NCBI RefSeq assembly: GCF_017352375.1
Contig: NZ_JAFEVR010000012.1
Coordinates: 62,001 to 126,000 of the forward strand
DNA: 64,000 bases
Reading direction: 5' to 3'
From: Mycolicibacterium sp. S2-37
Lineage (GTDB): Bacteria; Actinomycetota; Actinomycetes; Mycobacteriales; Mycobacteriaceae
Shown here: positions 43,024 to 51,320 of the stretch, piece by piece
How positions within the stretch are numbered: position 1 is the stretch's first letter
Layout: every line of letters starts with the position of its first letter
The notes under the pieces: generated by a model
Told to the model about the DNA's origin: nothing
What the model saw: the letters and a program-made list of their open reading frames with translations, nothing else
Database searches by the model: none
Translations under genes and position numbers: made by a program

Positions 43024-43668
43024 CTAGGTGTGGCTCGGCGCTGCCCAGTAGCCGGTGTCGGCCTTGCTGGCAGCGAGCTTCTCGGCGTTCTCGAAGCCAG
43101 GAGCCATCGAGGCGGCGGTGCCGGCCATGTACTGATGGTGGTCGATGCCCAGCAGCCGGATCCAGCTCTGCTGGCCGAAGGTCAGCGAGATGAAGCAACC
43201 GAGCTCGACCAACTCCTCCTCGGAGAAGTGGGTGTGCAGACGGTCCCAGAGTTCGTCGAGTTCCTGGCTGCCCCAAGCGATGGCCTCGGCGTAGGCGAGC
43301 GCGGCCTTCTGCCGGTCGTCGTAGAGGTCGGATGTCTCGAAGTTGAGCAACTGGTCGTACTGCTGCTCCAGAATCCCGGTGGCGGTGGCCTTCTCCGACC
43401 GCTGGTTGCCGCAGAACTCACATTTGACCGTTCTGGAGATGTACACCCGGCACAGATCTTTGAGCGCGTGATCGACCACGCCGCTGCGGAACTGGGCCTG
43501 CCAGCTGTCGGCGAAAGCCCAGAACGCCGCCGGTGAGTGCGCACGGACGGCCGAACTCTCCGGCCGTGGGGTCCCGTGCTGCGCGCAGCGTTCCATCTCC
43601 GCCTTCATGCGCTCGTCCATCTGCTCGAGTGGTACGTAACTGATGCGCGGGATGTTCGTGGCGGTCAT
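43024..43668 (-). CDS. carboxymuconolactone-decarboxylase / AhpD-like protein
   Basis: A 214-residue helical protein of the CMD/AhpD superfamily. VYISRTVKCEFCGNQRSEKA contains the CxxC pair (Cys83, Cys86) of the AhpD-like active site, though the usual following His is replaced. Members act as peroxidases, decarboxylases or hydratase-like enzymes. It is first in the operon with the molybdenum hydroxylase, and operator 5 lies about 20 bases upstream of its ATG. GAGGGAGTGAC is the ribosome site. Confidence 0.82.
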   Translation of the reverse strand: MTATNIPRISYVPLEQMDERMKAEMERCAQHGTPRPESSAVRAHSPAAFWAFADSWQAQFRSGVVDHALKDLCRVYISRTVKCEFCGNQRSEKATATGILEQQYDQLLNFETSDLYDDRQKAALAYAEAIAWGSQELDELWDRLHTHFSEEELVELGCFISLTFGQQSWIRLLGIDHHQYMAGTAASMAPGFENAEKLAASKADTGYWAAPSHT

Positions 43669-43688
43669 GTCACTCCCTCGAGATTGCC

Positions 43689-43702
43689 TGCAATCGATTG
43701 CT
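43689..43702. promoter_or_regulatory. LacI-type operator 5 (TGCAATCGATTGCT), AhpD-Mo hydroxylase operon
   Basis: 13 of 14 consensus positions, 21 bases upstream of the AhpD-like ATG at 43668. A CATACT stretch just upstream on the minus strand could be the -10. Confidence 0.85.
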
Positions 43703-43737
43703 GTCAGTATGTGCGCGACGGTTCACCGGGTCAAGAG

Positions 43738-44517
43738 TCAGTCGAACAGCAGGATCTTGACGAGCGCCACCGTGCCGATGACCAAGATGAAACCCCGCAG
43801 CATCCGGGGCGAGAGCTGCCGGCCGAATCGGGCGCCGAGATAGCCGCCGATGAACGCTCCACCCGAGATCAATGCCGCCACCGACCAGTCGATACGGTCG
43901 GTGGCGACGATCATGAACAGTATCGCCGCCGCGGCGTTCACCAACGTCGCGAGCACGTTCTTGATCGCGGTGAGACGTTGGATCCCGTCGCTGAGGAGCA
44001 TCCCCATGAGACCGACGAGCAGGATGCCCTGGGCGGCACCGAAATATCCGCCATAGATTCCCAGGACGAAGATTCCGACGGTGAGCAGGATCCGCTTGAG
44101 CATGCCGTCGGCGCCGTCGCGCGGCGTTCCGTCGCGCTGGGCGGCTGCGGTGCGCCGTTGCACGCTCGGGCCGATGACGACCATGAGCAGTCCGATACCG
44201 ATGAGGACCGGCACGATCGCTTTGAAGGACTCGTCAGGCAGCACGAGCAGCAGGACGCCCCCGACCAGCGCACCCGCGACCGACGCCGGCGCGAGGCGCA
44301 CCAGGATGGCGCGGTTCGGGCGCAGCTCGCGACGGTAGCCGTAGACGCCGGAGATACCGCCGGCGACCATGCCGATGTTGTTGGAGACGTTCGCCGTGAG
44401 CGGTGGATAGCCGAATAGGAGCAGCGTCGGGAAGGTCACCAGAGTGCCCGAGCCGACGATGACGTTGATCGCGCCGGCCCACACTCCAGCCAAGAAGATC
44501 GCCGCCGCTTCGATCAT
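43738..44517 (-). CDS. TauE/SafE-family anion exporter
   Basis: A 259-residue membrane protein with about eight hydrophobic segments and the family repeats (GAINVIVGSGTLVTFPTLLL and GGYFGAAQGILLVGLMG). TauE/SafE proteins export sulfite, sulfoacetate or other small anions. It lies 12 bases after a hydrolase gene and is probably co-transcribed with it from operator 6. Together with a Tau/Ssu-type importer it raises an organosulfur substrate as one option. Confidence 0.85.
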   Translation of the reverse strand: MIEAAAIFLAGVWAGAINVIVGSGTLVTFPTLLLFGYPPLTANVSNNIGMVAGGISGVYGYRRELRPNRAILVRLAPASVAGALVGGVLLLVLPDESFKAIVPVLIGIGLLMVVIGPSVQRRTAAAQRDGTPRDGADGMLKRILLTVGIFVLGIYGGYFGAAQGILLVGLMGMLLSDGIQRLTAIKNVLATLVNAAAAILFMIVATDRIDWSVAALISGGAFIGGYLGARFGRQLSPRMLRGFILVIGTVALVKILLFD

Positions 44518-44529
44518 CGGGTGACGTGC

Positions 44530-45444
44530 TCAGCCGGCGAGATGCTGGTCGAGAAACGCGATGACGCCGTCGATCGCGCGATCCTGCACCTCGTCGACCT
44601 GGACCCTGCCTTCGGCGCCCATGACGGGGAAGATGTAGCCGTGCAGCGGGTGATCCCACGAGACCCACGAGGCGTTCTTACCGCTGCTCGCGAGCAGGTC
44701 GTAGCTGAGCCGGAAGATTCCCTGGAGGTGGTCGTCGTCGCGGCCCATCACCAGCATGGGCAGCGTGATGGGCGCGATCCGTTCGAGGGCCAGTGGTTCG
44801 TTGATCCGTGAGCGGACGTACGACGGATCGCGCATCTGCATCTCCTCGATGTTGCGCAGCTGGGTGTCCGGGTTTGTGAAGGCGGAATCGTCGGGAGTGA
44901 GGTCGAGGAACTCGTGGTTGGCCGGTTCGCAGGCGATCCCGGCCTTGAGCGGACCGTCGTACTGCGACGCGATCTTGAACAGCATCTCGCCCGCATGGCT
45001 GACACCGACGTGACCGAGCCGATCTGCATCGATCTGCGGGTGGCGGGCCACATGCTCGAGGATGGCCAGCTCGTCCTCGAACTCCAGCGGCGAACGGCTC
45101 ATCAGATCCATCCCCTGCCTACGGTCCACCACGAGACGGCCGCCCCGATGAAATCCGAGCTCGACCTCGGTGCGATACCGGCCCCAGGCGCAGGCGTAAC
45201 CGGCGTCGAGAAGCCGTTCCATGATGTAGCCGTGGGTCGCGACCCTCTCGCGCAGCCAATCCAGACCACCGCCGCCGTTGCCGTAGGCGAGGAACACGAA
45301 CGGAAAGCCGGTCCCTTCCGGTGAGGGCACACGTAGGGCGTAGGGGACGTAGAGGCCGTCCCAGGTCTCTGCCAGGTGGTAGCTCACCGGCCGTGGGGAC
45401 CCCGGCACGGTCTCGTGGATCGCTGAGAAGCCCGGTGAGGGCAC
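44530..45444 (-). CDS. alpha/beta hydrolase (dienelactone-hydrolase/acyl-peptidase-like)
   Basis: A 304-residue hydrolase with the nucleophile elbow GVSHAGE (Ser149), an acid candidate in VMGRDDDHLQG and a His in DHPLHGYIFP. The loop YGNGGGGLDW may form the oxyanion hole. GTG 45444 follows a GGAG ribosome site. TATGCT within operator 6 (minus strand) is a plausible -10, so the repressor would directly block it. The substrate is unknown. Confidence 0.82.
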   Translation of the reverse strand: MPSPGFSAIHETVPGSPRPVSYHLAETWDGLYVPYALRVPSPEGTGFPFVFLAYGNGGGGLDWLRERVATHGYIMERLLDAGYACAWGRYRTEVELGFHRGGRLVVDRRQGMDLMSRSPLEFEDELAILEHVARHPQIDADRLGHVGVSHAGEMLFKIASQYDGPLKAGIACEPANHEFLDLTPDDSAFTNPDTQLRNIEEMQMRDPSYVRSRINEPLALERIAPITLPMLVMGRDDDHLQGIFRLSYDLLASSGKNASWVSWDHPLHGYIFPVMGAEGRVQVDEVQDRAIDGVIAFLDQHLAG

Positions 45445-45478
45445 GGGAGCTCCTATCGCTCATCGGTGGACCCTATGC

Positions 45479-45492
45479 TGCAAACGATTGCA
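45479..45492. promoter_or_regulatory. LacI-type operator 6 (TGCAAACGATTGCA), hydrolase-TauE operon
   Basis: 13 of 14 consensus positions, extended symmetry GCTGCAA/TTGCAGC. It lies 35 bases upstream of the hydrolase start and overlaps a possible -10. Confidence 0.85.
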
Positions 45493-45529
45493 GCATAGTC
45501 GGCGGTCCAAACCGCCGCGGAGCGAATCG

Positions 45530-46714
45530 TCAGATTCGGTCGCGCAACACCTGCAGGCGACGGATCGCCTCGTCGAGGGTGTCGTCGCGTTTGCAGAAGG
45601 CGAACCGGACCAGATGGTTCCAGTCGCCGATGTGCTCCGACGCCGGATCGCAGAACGCCGACATCGGGATCGCCGCCACCCCGGCGCGCACGGGCAGCTC
45701 CGCGCAGAACGCGGTGCTGTCGCTGTAACCCAGCGCCCGCGGGTCGGCGCACAGGAAATAGGTGCCTGCGCTCGCGTGCACCGCCAACCCGAGGTCGGTC
45801 AGCGCTGCGCCCAACCGGTCACGCTTGGCCTGCAGCGCATCGCGCAGGGCCGTGACCCAGTTGTCCTCGTTGTCGAGCGCTTCGGCCACCGCCGGCTGGA
45901 ACGGCGCGCCGCCGACATACGTCAGGTATTGCTTGGCTGCCCGCACACCGGCGATGAGTTCTGCCGGACCACAGGCCCAACCGATCTTCCACCCGGTCAC
46001 GTTGAACATCTTGGCCGCGCTCGAGATCGTCACGGTGCGGCCGGCCATGCCCGGGTAGCCGGCGAGCGGCAGGTGGCGGTGGCCAGGGGGGTCCGAGTAG
46101 ACGAGGTGTTCGTAAACCTCGTCGGTGATCACCAGCAAGTCGTTCGCCACCGTCAGCTCGGCCAGCGCCCTGAGGTCGGCGTCGGAGGCCACCCATCCGG
46201 TCGGGTTGTGCGGCGAATTCACGATCAGCGCCCTGGTGCGCGGGGTGATCGCCCGGCGCAGCGCGTCGACGTCGATGCCGAACCCGCCGCCGCTCTGCGT
46301 CAGCGGGACCGCGACCCGATGGCAACCGGCCATCGCGATCACCGGCGAGTACGAGTCGTAGAACGGTTCAATCAGCAACACCTCGGAGCCAGGTTCGACC
46401 AGCCCCAGCACCGCGGCCGCGATCGCCTCGGTGGCGCCGGCGGTGACCAGCACCTCGGTGTCCGGGTCGTACTCGATGCCGTACTTTCGTTTGCGTTGCG
46501 CGGCAACGGCTTCCCGCAACGGGGCTATGCCCGGCCCTGGGGGGTACTGATTGATGCCGGCGGCAATCGAGTCCTGGGCGACTTTCAGCATGGCCGGGGG
46601 ACCGTCCTCGTCGGGGAAGCCCTGACCCAGATTCACCGCACCGATGCGGGCGGCGAGCGCGGACATCTCCGCGAACACGGTGGTCGTAAAGGGCTGGAGC
46701 CGGTGCACCGTCAT
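45530..46714 (-). CDS. dapC: PLP aminotransferase, N-succinyldiaminopimelate aminotransferase type (DapC)
   Basis: A 394-residue fold-type I aminotransferase with the PLP Lys in SSAAKMFNVTGWKIGW, the SPHNPTGWV motif and the C-terminal RFAFCK arginine. It matches Rv0858c, annotated as DapC for lysine/meso-DAP synthesis. It is a housekeeping landmark in the middle of the accessory region: the LacI regulon lies on both sides. It has no operator at its own start but operator 7 is about 130 bases upstream in the shared gap. Confidence 0.85.
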   Translation of the reverse strand: MTVHRLQPFTTTVFAEMSALAARIGAVNLGQGFPDEDGPPAMLKVAQDSIAAGINQYPPGPGIAPLREAVAAQRKRKYGIEYDPDTEVLVTAGATEAIAAAVLGLVEPGSEVLLIEPFYDSYSPVIAMAGCHRVAVPLTQSGGGFGIDVDALRRAITPRTRALIVNSPHNPTGWVASDADLRALAELTVANDLLVITDEVYEHLVYSDPPGHRHLPLAGYPGMAGRTVTISSAAKMFNVTGWKIGWACGPAELIAGVRAAKQYLTYVGGAPFQPAVAEALDNEDNWVTALRDALQAKRDRLGAALTDLGLAVHASAGTYFLCADPRALGYSDSTAFCAELPVRAGVAAIPMSAFCDPASEHIGDWNHLVRFAFCKRDDTLDEAIRRLQVLRDRI

Positions 46715-46842
46715 GAGAAGTCAGCCTAGGTGGGATGCGCTCGTCCGGTCGAGCACCGCGTGCGCTGTCTGCACGATCGCTCCGTGCCCACCCCACGCTG
46801 CTTCGCCACGGGCACCACTCGGTAGACTTCGGCCACCGTACC

Positions 46843-46856
46843 TACAATCGATTGCA
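46843..46856. promoter_or_regulatory. LacI-type operator 7 (TACAATCGATTGCA), SBP-like gene
   Basis: 13 of 14 consensus positions. Its first six bases (TACAAT) also read as a -10 hexamer for the gene that starts at GTG 46864, so binding would occlude the promoter. Confidence 0.82.
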
Positions 46857-46863
46857 GGCTACC

Positions 46864-47766
46864 GTGGACAAGCTCAATCTCGGTGTTTTCAGCCCTTCGG
46901 TTCTTCTTGATGTCGCGCGACAGACCGGCCGACTGAGCGCTGCCGAAGTGGACGTACGTGAGATGCCGGTGCCGTCGTCGCCGGCGCAGTTCAGCTCGTT
47001 GCGCGACGGCGAGTACGACGCGGTCTTCACCAGCCCCGACAACGTACTGGCGTATCGCTTCCTGCCGCTGAATCCGTTGGCGGAATTGCTCGATGTCGAG
47101 ATCGTCGCTGGGCTGGACCGCGGCCTCGGGCTGTGTCTGGGGGCGCGCCCCGGCCTCACCGATGTTGCGGAGTTGTCCGGGGGACGCTTCGGCGTCGACG
47201 TCGCCACCTCGGGATTCGCGTTCGTCGGATACGCACTGCTGGAGGAACTGGGACTGTCCCGGTCCGCCGTCGAGATCGTCGCCCTCGGGTCGACGCCCAA
47301 GCGGGCCCGCGCGTTGTACACCGGGGGATGTGACGCCACGGTGCTCAACGCCGGTAACGAATTGGTGGCCGAGGCGCGTGGGTGTGGGCTGCTGGCCGAC
47401 GTCACCCGGCTCGGCCCGTATCTGGGGACGGTGGTTGCGCGCCTGCGAAAGGCGCCCGGCGCGGCGGCCGTCGGCCGGCTGGTGACCGCGCTGGTGGAGA
47501 CGGCCCGCGACATCACCGCCGGCGAACTGGACGCCGAGGCAACGGAGTCCGCGGCGCGGCTGCTCTCGCTTGACGCCGCGGGGGCGGCGAAGCACCTTGC
47601 TGTGCTGCGCGATCCGGCGCGTGGCCTGATCGACGACGGCAGTGTCGACGCGTCGGCACTGCGCACGCTGGTGGACTTGCGCCGCCGCTTCCTGCCCGCC
47701 ACCGAGTTGGCCGGCCTGGATGAGCGATTCGACGAAGTGGTGCGCCCCGCTGTACTGACGGGCTGA
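46864..47766 (+). CDS. SBP-fold (NMT1/SsuA-like) protein without signal peptide
   Basis: A 300-residue protein with a periplasmic-binding-protein pattern (LNLGVFSPSVLLDVAR, DGEYDAVFTSPDNVLAYRF, SGGRFGVDVATSGFAFVGYALL) but no signal peptide or lipobox. GTG 46864 follows operator 7 directly; the longer frame from 46735 would translate the operator. A cytoplasmic SBP could be a ligand sensor, a carrier or an enzyme of the THI5 type. It converges with the MFS gene, with one base between stops. Confidence 0.72.
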   Translation: MDKLNLGVFSPSVLLDVARQTGRLSAAEVDVREMPVPSSPAQFSSLRDGEYDAVFTSPDNVLAYRFLPLNPLAELLDVEIVAGLDRGLGLCLGARPGLTDVAELSGGRFGVDVATSGFAFVGYALLEELGLSRSAVEIVALGSTPKRARALYTGGCDATVLNAGNELVAEARGCGLLADVTRLGPYLGTVVARLRKAPGAAAVGRLVTALVETARDITAGELDAEATESAARLLSLDAAGAAKHLAVLRDPARGLIDDGSVDASALRTLVDLRRRFLPATELAGLDERFDEVVRPAVLTG

Positions 47767-47767
47767 G

Positions 47768-48916
47768 CTATTCGCGGACCACGTAGCGGGCGCGCGCGAT
47801 GCTGGTCGCCACTGCGTAGACGACGGCCACCCCCGTCGTGACGGCGAACAGGGCTTCGAAGCGTTGCGCACCTGCAGCGGCATTCCCGACCGCCGCGCCG
47901 ATCGACGCCCCGACGAACAGCGCGATCGAGAAGAACGACATGCCGATGGCGCGGCTGTCCGTGGCCGCATCGGTCATCCAGGTCTGCATGGTGGTGTGAC
48001 CGGCGGCCCAGGCGAGGCCGAGGAGAATGGCCGCCGCCAGTACGGTGCCCAGTGAAACGACCAGGCCCACTGCGACGTACGCGCAGACGATTGCGATACC
48101 GGATACCAGCATCAGCACCCAGGCCGGCCAGTGTCCGAGAACGAGCTTCATGAGCTGGCTGACGATCACCACGGCGGCGCCGAAGGCCGATGTCGCCGCC
48201 CCGGCGACCAGCACGGTGACGCCGGTGGCCTGCAGCGCCACCGCCAAGTAGTTGAACACCCCGACCAGCAGGGCACCCTCGACGATGGTGAACACCAGGA
48301 TGCTGACCGCCCAGCGGTTGGCCGCGAGCCGGTGCAGCGAGGGCATCAGCCGCTCCCTGGTGTCGCCCGCTGCGTCCGACAACCGGGCGAGGAGTCCGAT
48401 CAGCGCCAACGAGAACCCTGCGATCACGACGTAAACCCAACGCCAGCCGAACCATTGGGCGATGGCACCGGCGCCGACGGTTCCGGCCGCGAGTCCGGTC
48501 GAGATTGCGGCGGCGAGGTTCGCGTTGGCCACGGCCCGCTTGGTGATGGCCAGGGTGTCGCCGTAGTAGATGAGTACGGTGGTGATGGTCGCCGCGAACA
48601 TCGCGCCAGAGACACCGCGGGCAATGGTGTAGGTCACGGCGTCATAGGTGAAAGCCGTTGCGAGGTTGGCCAAGCCGCCCAGTGCGGTCGACACCACCAG
48701 GATGCGGACCCGACCGAACCGGGCCGCCAAGGTGCTCCAGAACAGCTGGAACGCCGCGTACGACACGGCGTAGACCGTCAGCGAAAGTCCGATCGCCTCG
48801 AGGTCGGTGCCCAGATCGTCGGCGATCACCGGAACCAGTGGCGGCATCACCGACCGGTCGATCATCGAGACGAACGCAGCGAGGATCAGGATCACGTATC
48901 GGCCTGACAGGAACAA
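47768..48916 (-). CDS. MFS transporter
   Basis: A 382-residue major-facilitator protein with 11-12 hydrophobic segments; the conserved loop after TM2 reads ARFGRVRILV. The start is uncertain: no ATG or GTG lies upstream in frame, TTG 48916 is the first usable codon and GTG 48895 has better spacing to CAGG. Operator 8 and a TAGAGT -10 (49008-49003) lie upstream, so it belongs to the LacI regulon. Importer or exporter of the pathway substrate is equally possible. Confidence 0.85.
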   Translation of the reverse strand: MFLSGRYVILILAAFVSMIDRSVMPPLVPVIADDLGTDLEAIGLSLTVYAVSYAAFQLFWSTLAARFGRVRILVVSTALGGLANLATAFTYDAVTYTIARGVSGAMFAATITTVLIYYGDTLAITKRAVANANLAAAISTGLAAGTVGAGAIAQWFGWRWVYVVIAGFSLALIGLLARLSDAAGDTRERLMPSLHRLAANRWAVSILVFTIVEGALLVGVFNYLAVALQATGVTVLVAGAATSAFGAAVVIVSQLMKLVLGHWPAWVLMLVSGIAIVCAYVAVGLVVSLGTVLAAAILLGLAWAAGHTTMQTWMTDAATDSRAIGMSFFSIALFVGASIGAAVGNAAAGAQRFEALFAVTTGVAVVYAVATSIARARYVVRE

Positions 48917-49010
48917 TCCTGGACGCCGAACGCGAAGCCCGCCGCTCGGTCCGTGATCGTCATGTGCACTCCGTCATGCCAGTCGTAGCGGATATGCGCG
49001 CCACTCTATC

Positions 49011-49024
49011 TGCAATCGATTGCT
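49011..49024. promoter_or_regulatory. LacI-type operator 8 (TGCAATCGATTGCT), MFS gene
   Basis: 13 of 14 consensus positions. It overlaps the region just upstream of the minus-strand -10 TAGAGT at 49008-49003. Its centre is 93 bp from that of operator 9. Confidence 0.85.
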
Positions 49025-49069
49025 GCAGACCGGCGGATCATGCGCCTGGTGCGCGGCGGCGAGAATGTG

Positions 49070-49099
49070 TTGACACTCGGGACGCCACTGTGTGACGAT
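49070..49099 (+). promoter_or_regulatory. promoter of the Liv-type operon
   Basis: TTGACA (49070-49075) and GACGAT (49094-49099), 18 bases apart, directly before operator 9. This is the same arrangement as the TTGACA promoter with operator 3. Confidence 0.5.
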
Positions 49100-49103
49100 T
49101 CAC

Positions 49104-49117
49104 TGCAATCGATTGCA
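49104..49117. promoter_or_regulatory. LacI-type operator 9 (TGCAATCGATTGCA), Liv-type operon
   Basis: A perfect 14-bp palindrome and the best copy of the set, at the predicted transcription start of the Liv-type operon, 59 bases before the SBP start codon. Confidence 0.88.
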
Positions 49118-49175
49118 AGTGAGCTACGCGACAATTGGAGCTCGCCGAGCAGTCGGTCTGACAGAGAGGTTGGAC

Positions 49176-50405
49176 ATGCGACTCACCACTACTTTCCGTA
49201 CTTTCTGTACTTTCCGTGCTGTTGCGGCGGTCGCCGCGATAGCGCTGGCCGCGACGGGATGTTCTGCTGATGACGGCGGTGGCGGCGACACCATTCGGAT
49301 CGGCGCATCGCTCCCGCTGACCGGTGAGTTCAGCCAGGGCGGGCTCGACACCCAACGCGGCTACGAGACCTGGGTCGAGATGACCAACGAGGCCGGCGGC
49401 CTGATGGGCAAGCAGGTCGAGATCATCGTCAAGGACGACGCGACCCAGCAGGAGACTGCGGTCAGCAACTACAACAATCTGATCTCGCAGGACAAGGTCG
49501 ACCTGCTGCTCGGCAGCCAATCGTCGTTGCTGAACATCCCCGCCTCGGCCATCGCCGAGAAGAACAAGATGTTGTTCGTCTGCCCGTCGTGCGGCTCACC
49601 GGACATGTTCAACCGTGGCTTCAAGTACATCTTCTTCTCCCAGCAGGCCATCGCCACCGACCAGGCGAAGGTGTTCGCCGAGTGGATCGCGGCCCTGCCG
49701 CCCGAACAGCGGCCCAAGACCGCCGCGTACCCGTCGCTGGACGATCCGTTCGCCGGGCCCGTCGTCGACGGTACCGAGAAAATCCTCTCGGCTGCAGGAA
49801 TCCGCACCGTCTACAAGGATCAGTATCCGGCCACCACCAAGAACTTCGACTCGGTGGTCAACGCCATGCGCGACTCGGGTGCCGAAATCGTGGTCCAGGG
49901 AGCGCAATTCGAAGACGGCGTCAACATGATCCGGTCGATGAACCGGGCGAACTACCAGCCCGCCATCCTGTATCAGAGCAGCTCGCCCACCTACGGGAAG
50001 CAGTACCTCGACGCGGTGGGTGCCGACAACGCCGAAGGCGTCTTCTTCTCGTCGAGCTACAGCACGCTGGCGGACACCCCGCAGAACGCCGAATTCGTCA
50101 AGCGTTTCGAGGAGAAGTTCGGTCAGAGCCCGCCGGAGGACGCCGCTGACGGATTCGCCGCCGGTCAGGTGCTCACCGCCGCGGTCAACGGGGTCGGTTC
50201 CTACGACGATCAGGCGAAGCTGGCGGACTGGTTGCGCGCCAACAGCGTTGACACCCTCCTGGGCACCCTGAGCTGGAACGCGGACGGTAGCCCCAAGGGC
50301 GACTTCCTGGTGGGCCAATGGCAGGGCGGTGTTTCCCAGGTGGTGCTGCCCACCGACGTCGCCACCTCCGACAAGATCTTCCGCTGGCGCGGCGGGAACA
50401 TCTGA
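49176..50405 (+). CDS. branched-chain-amino-acid-type ABC substrate-binding lipoprotein
   Basis: A 409-residue LivK-type lipoprotein with lipobox ATGC (Cys 29) and IRIGASLPLTGEFSQGG, VEIIVKDDATQQET and DKVDLLLGSQSS motifs. The ligand of LivK-like proteins ranges from amino acids to aromatic acids and amides, so a pathway substrate is likely. ATG 49176 follows AGAGAGGTTGG. It heads an operon of six genes to 56160. The signal region contains the small repeat FRTFCTFRA. Confidence 0.9.
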   Translation: MRLTTTFRTFCTFRAVAAVAAIALAATGCSADDGGGGDTIRIGASLPLTGEFSQGGLDTQRGYETWVEMTNEAGGLMGKQVEIIVKDDATQQETAVSNYNNLISQDKVDLLLGSQSSLLNIPASAIAEKNKMLFVCPSCGSPDMFNRGFKYIFFSQQAIATDQAKVFAEWIAALPPEQRPKTAAYPSLDDPFAGPVVDGTEKILSAAGIRTVYKDQYPATTKNFDSVVNAMRDSGAEIVVQGAQFEDGVNMIRSMNRANYQPAILYQSSSPTYGKQYLDAVGADNAEGVFFSSSYSTLADTPQNAEFVKRFEEKFGQSPPEDAADGFAAGQVLTAAVNGVGSYDDQAKLADWLRANSVDTLLGTLSWNADGSPKGDFLVGQWQGGVSQVVLPTDVATSDKIFRWRGGNI

Positions 50406-50438
50406 GCCGCACCCAGATCTCCTAGGAGCCAGAGTCAC

Positions 50439-51320
50439 ATGACCTCCCTCGTCCAGACGCTCATCCTCGGAGTGCTCGTCGGTGCCCTGTACGCGCTGAT
50501 GGCGTCCGGCCTCACCCTGATCTTCGGGGTGATGCGGGTGATCAACCTCGCCCACGGCGCCTTCGCCGTGCTGGCGGCATTCCTCACCTTCACGCTGTGG
50601 AAGAACCTCGGTCTGGACCCGTTGCTGTCCATCCCGATCGTCATGGTCGCGATGTTCGGCTTCGGGTGGCTGGTGTACGTCCTGGTGATCCGCCACGTCC
50701 GCGGCGCACACGTCACCATGACGGTGCTGGCGACGTTCGGGATCGCGCTGATGCTCGAGGGCATCATGGGCTTCATCTGGGGCAATACATCCAGCACCGT
50801 CGTGGCTTCGTACACCGACGCCTCGCTGGCCCTCGGCTCGATCTACATTCCGCAGGCCATGCTGATCGCCGCGGTCATCGCCGTTGCGGTGATGGGGGCG
50901 CTCTACCTGTTGCTCAACCGCACCTGGGCGGGCCGCGCAATCCGCGCGGCGTCGTCCAACGAAAGCGGTGCGCTGCTGGTGGGGGTCAGCGTTGCGACCA
51001 TAGCCGCACTCACCTTCGCCATCGGTGTCGCCACCCTCGGTGCCGGCGGTGCGATGCTCTCCACCATCTATCCGTTCCTCCCCGGCACTCACTACCAGTG
51101 GATCGCCCGACTGCTGGCCATCGTGGTGCTCGGCGGTCTCGGAAGCCTGCCGGGCGCCATCCTGGGCGCGTTGGTGATCGGCGTCGGAGAGATGGCCGCG
51201 ACCGCCTATGTCGGGGCGGCCTGGCCGGTCGCAGTGCCGTTCCTGGTCATCATCGTCGTGCTGATCACCCGGCCTCAGGGCATCCTCGGCACCCGGCTCA
51301 GAGAGGACGCGGTGGCATGA
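50439..51320 (+). CDS. livH: branched-chain-type ABC permease LivH
   Basis: A 293-residue permease with the LivH signature GLTLIFGVMRVINLAHGAF near the N-terminus and GGLGSLPGAILGALVIG near the end, with about eight membrane segments. Its stop overlaps the next start (ATGA). The gene symbol denotes the family only. Confidence 0.9.
   Translation: MTSLVQTLILGVLVGALYALMASGLTLIFGVMRVINLAHGAFAVLAAFLTFTLWKNLGLDPLLSIPIVMVAMFGFGWLVYVLVIRHVRGAHVTMTVLATFGIALMLEGIMGFIWGNTSSTVVASYTDASLALGSIYIPQAMLIAAVIAVAVMGALYLLLNRTWAGRAIRAASSNESGALLVGVSVATIAALTFAIGVATLGAGGAMLSTIYPFLPGTHYQWIARLLAIVVLGGLGSLPGAILGALVIGVGEMAATAYVGAAWPVAVPFLVIIVVLITRPQGILGTRLREDAVA

Noticed and set aside
39365..43668. Assigning a nicotine-degradation pathway from the DHPON-hydrolase-like and molybdenum-hydroxylase genes
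   Set aside because: The other nicotine genes (FAD subunit, oxidases, later ring enzymes) are not visible, and both families act on many substrates.
46735..46863. N-terminal extension of the SBP-like protein
   Set aside because: It crosses operator 7 and a likely -10, and its composition is not like the rest of the protein.
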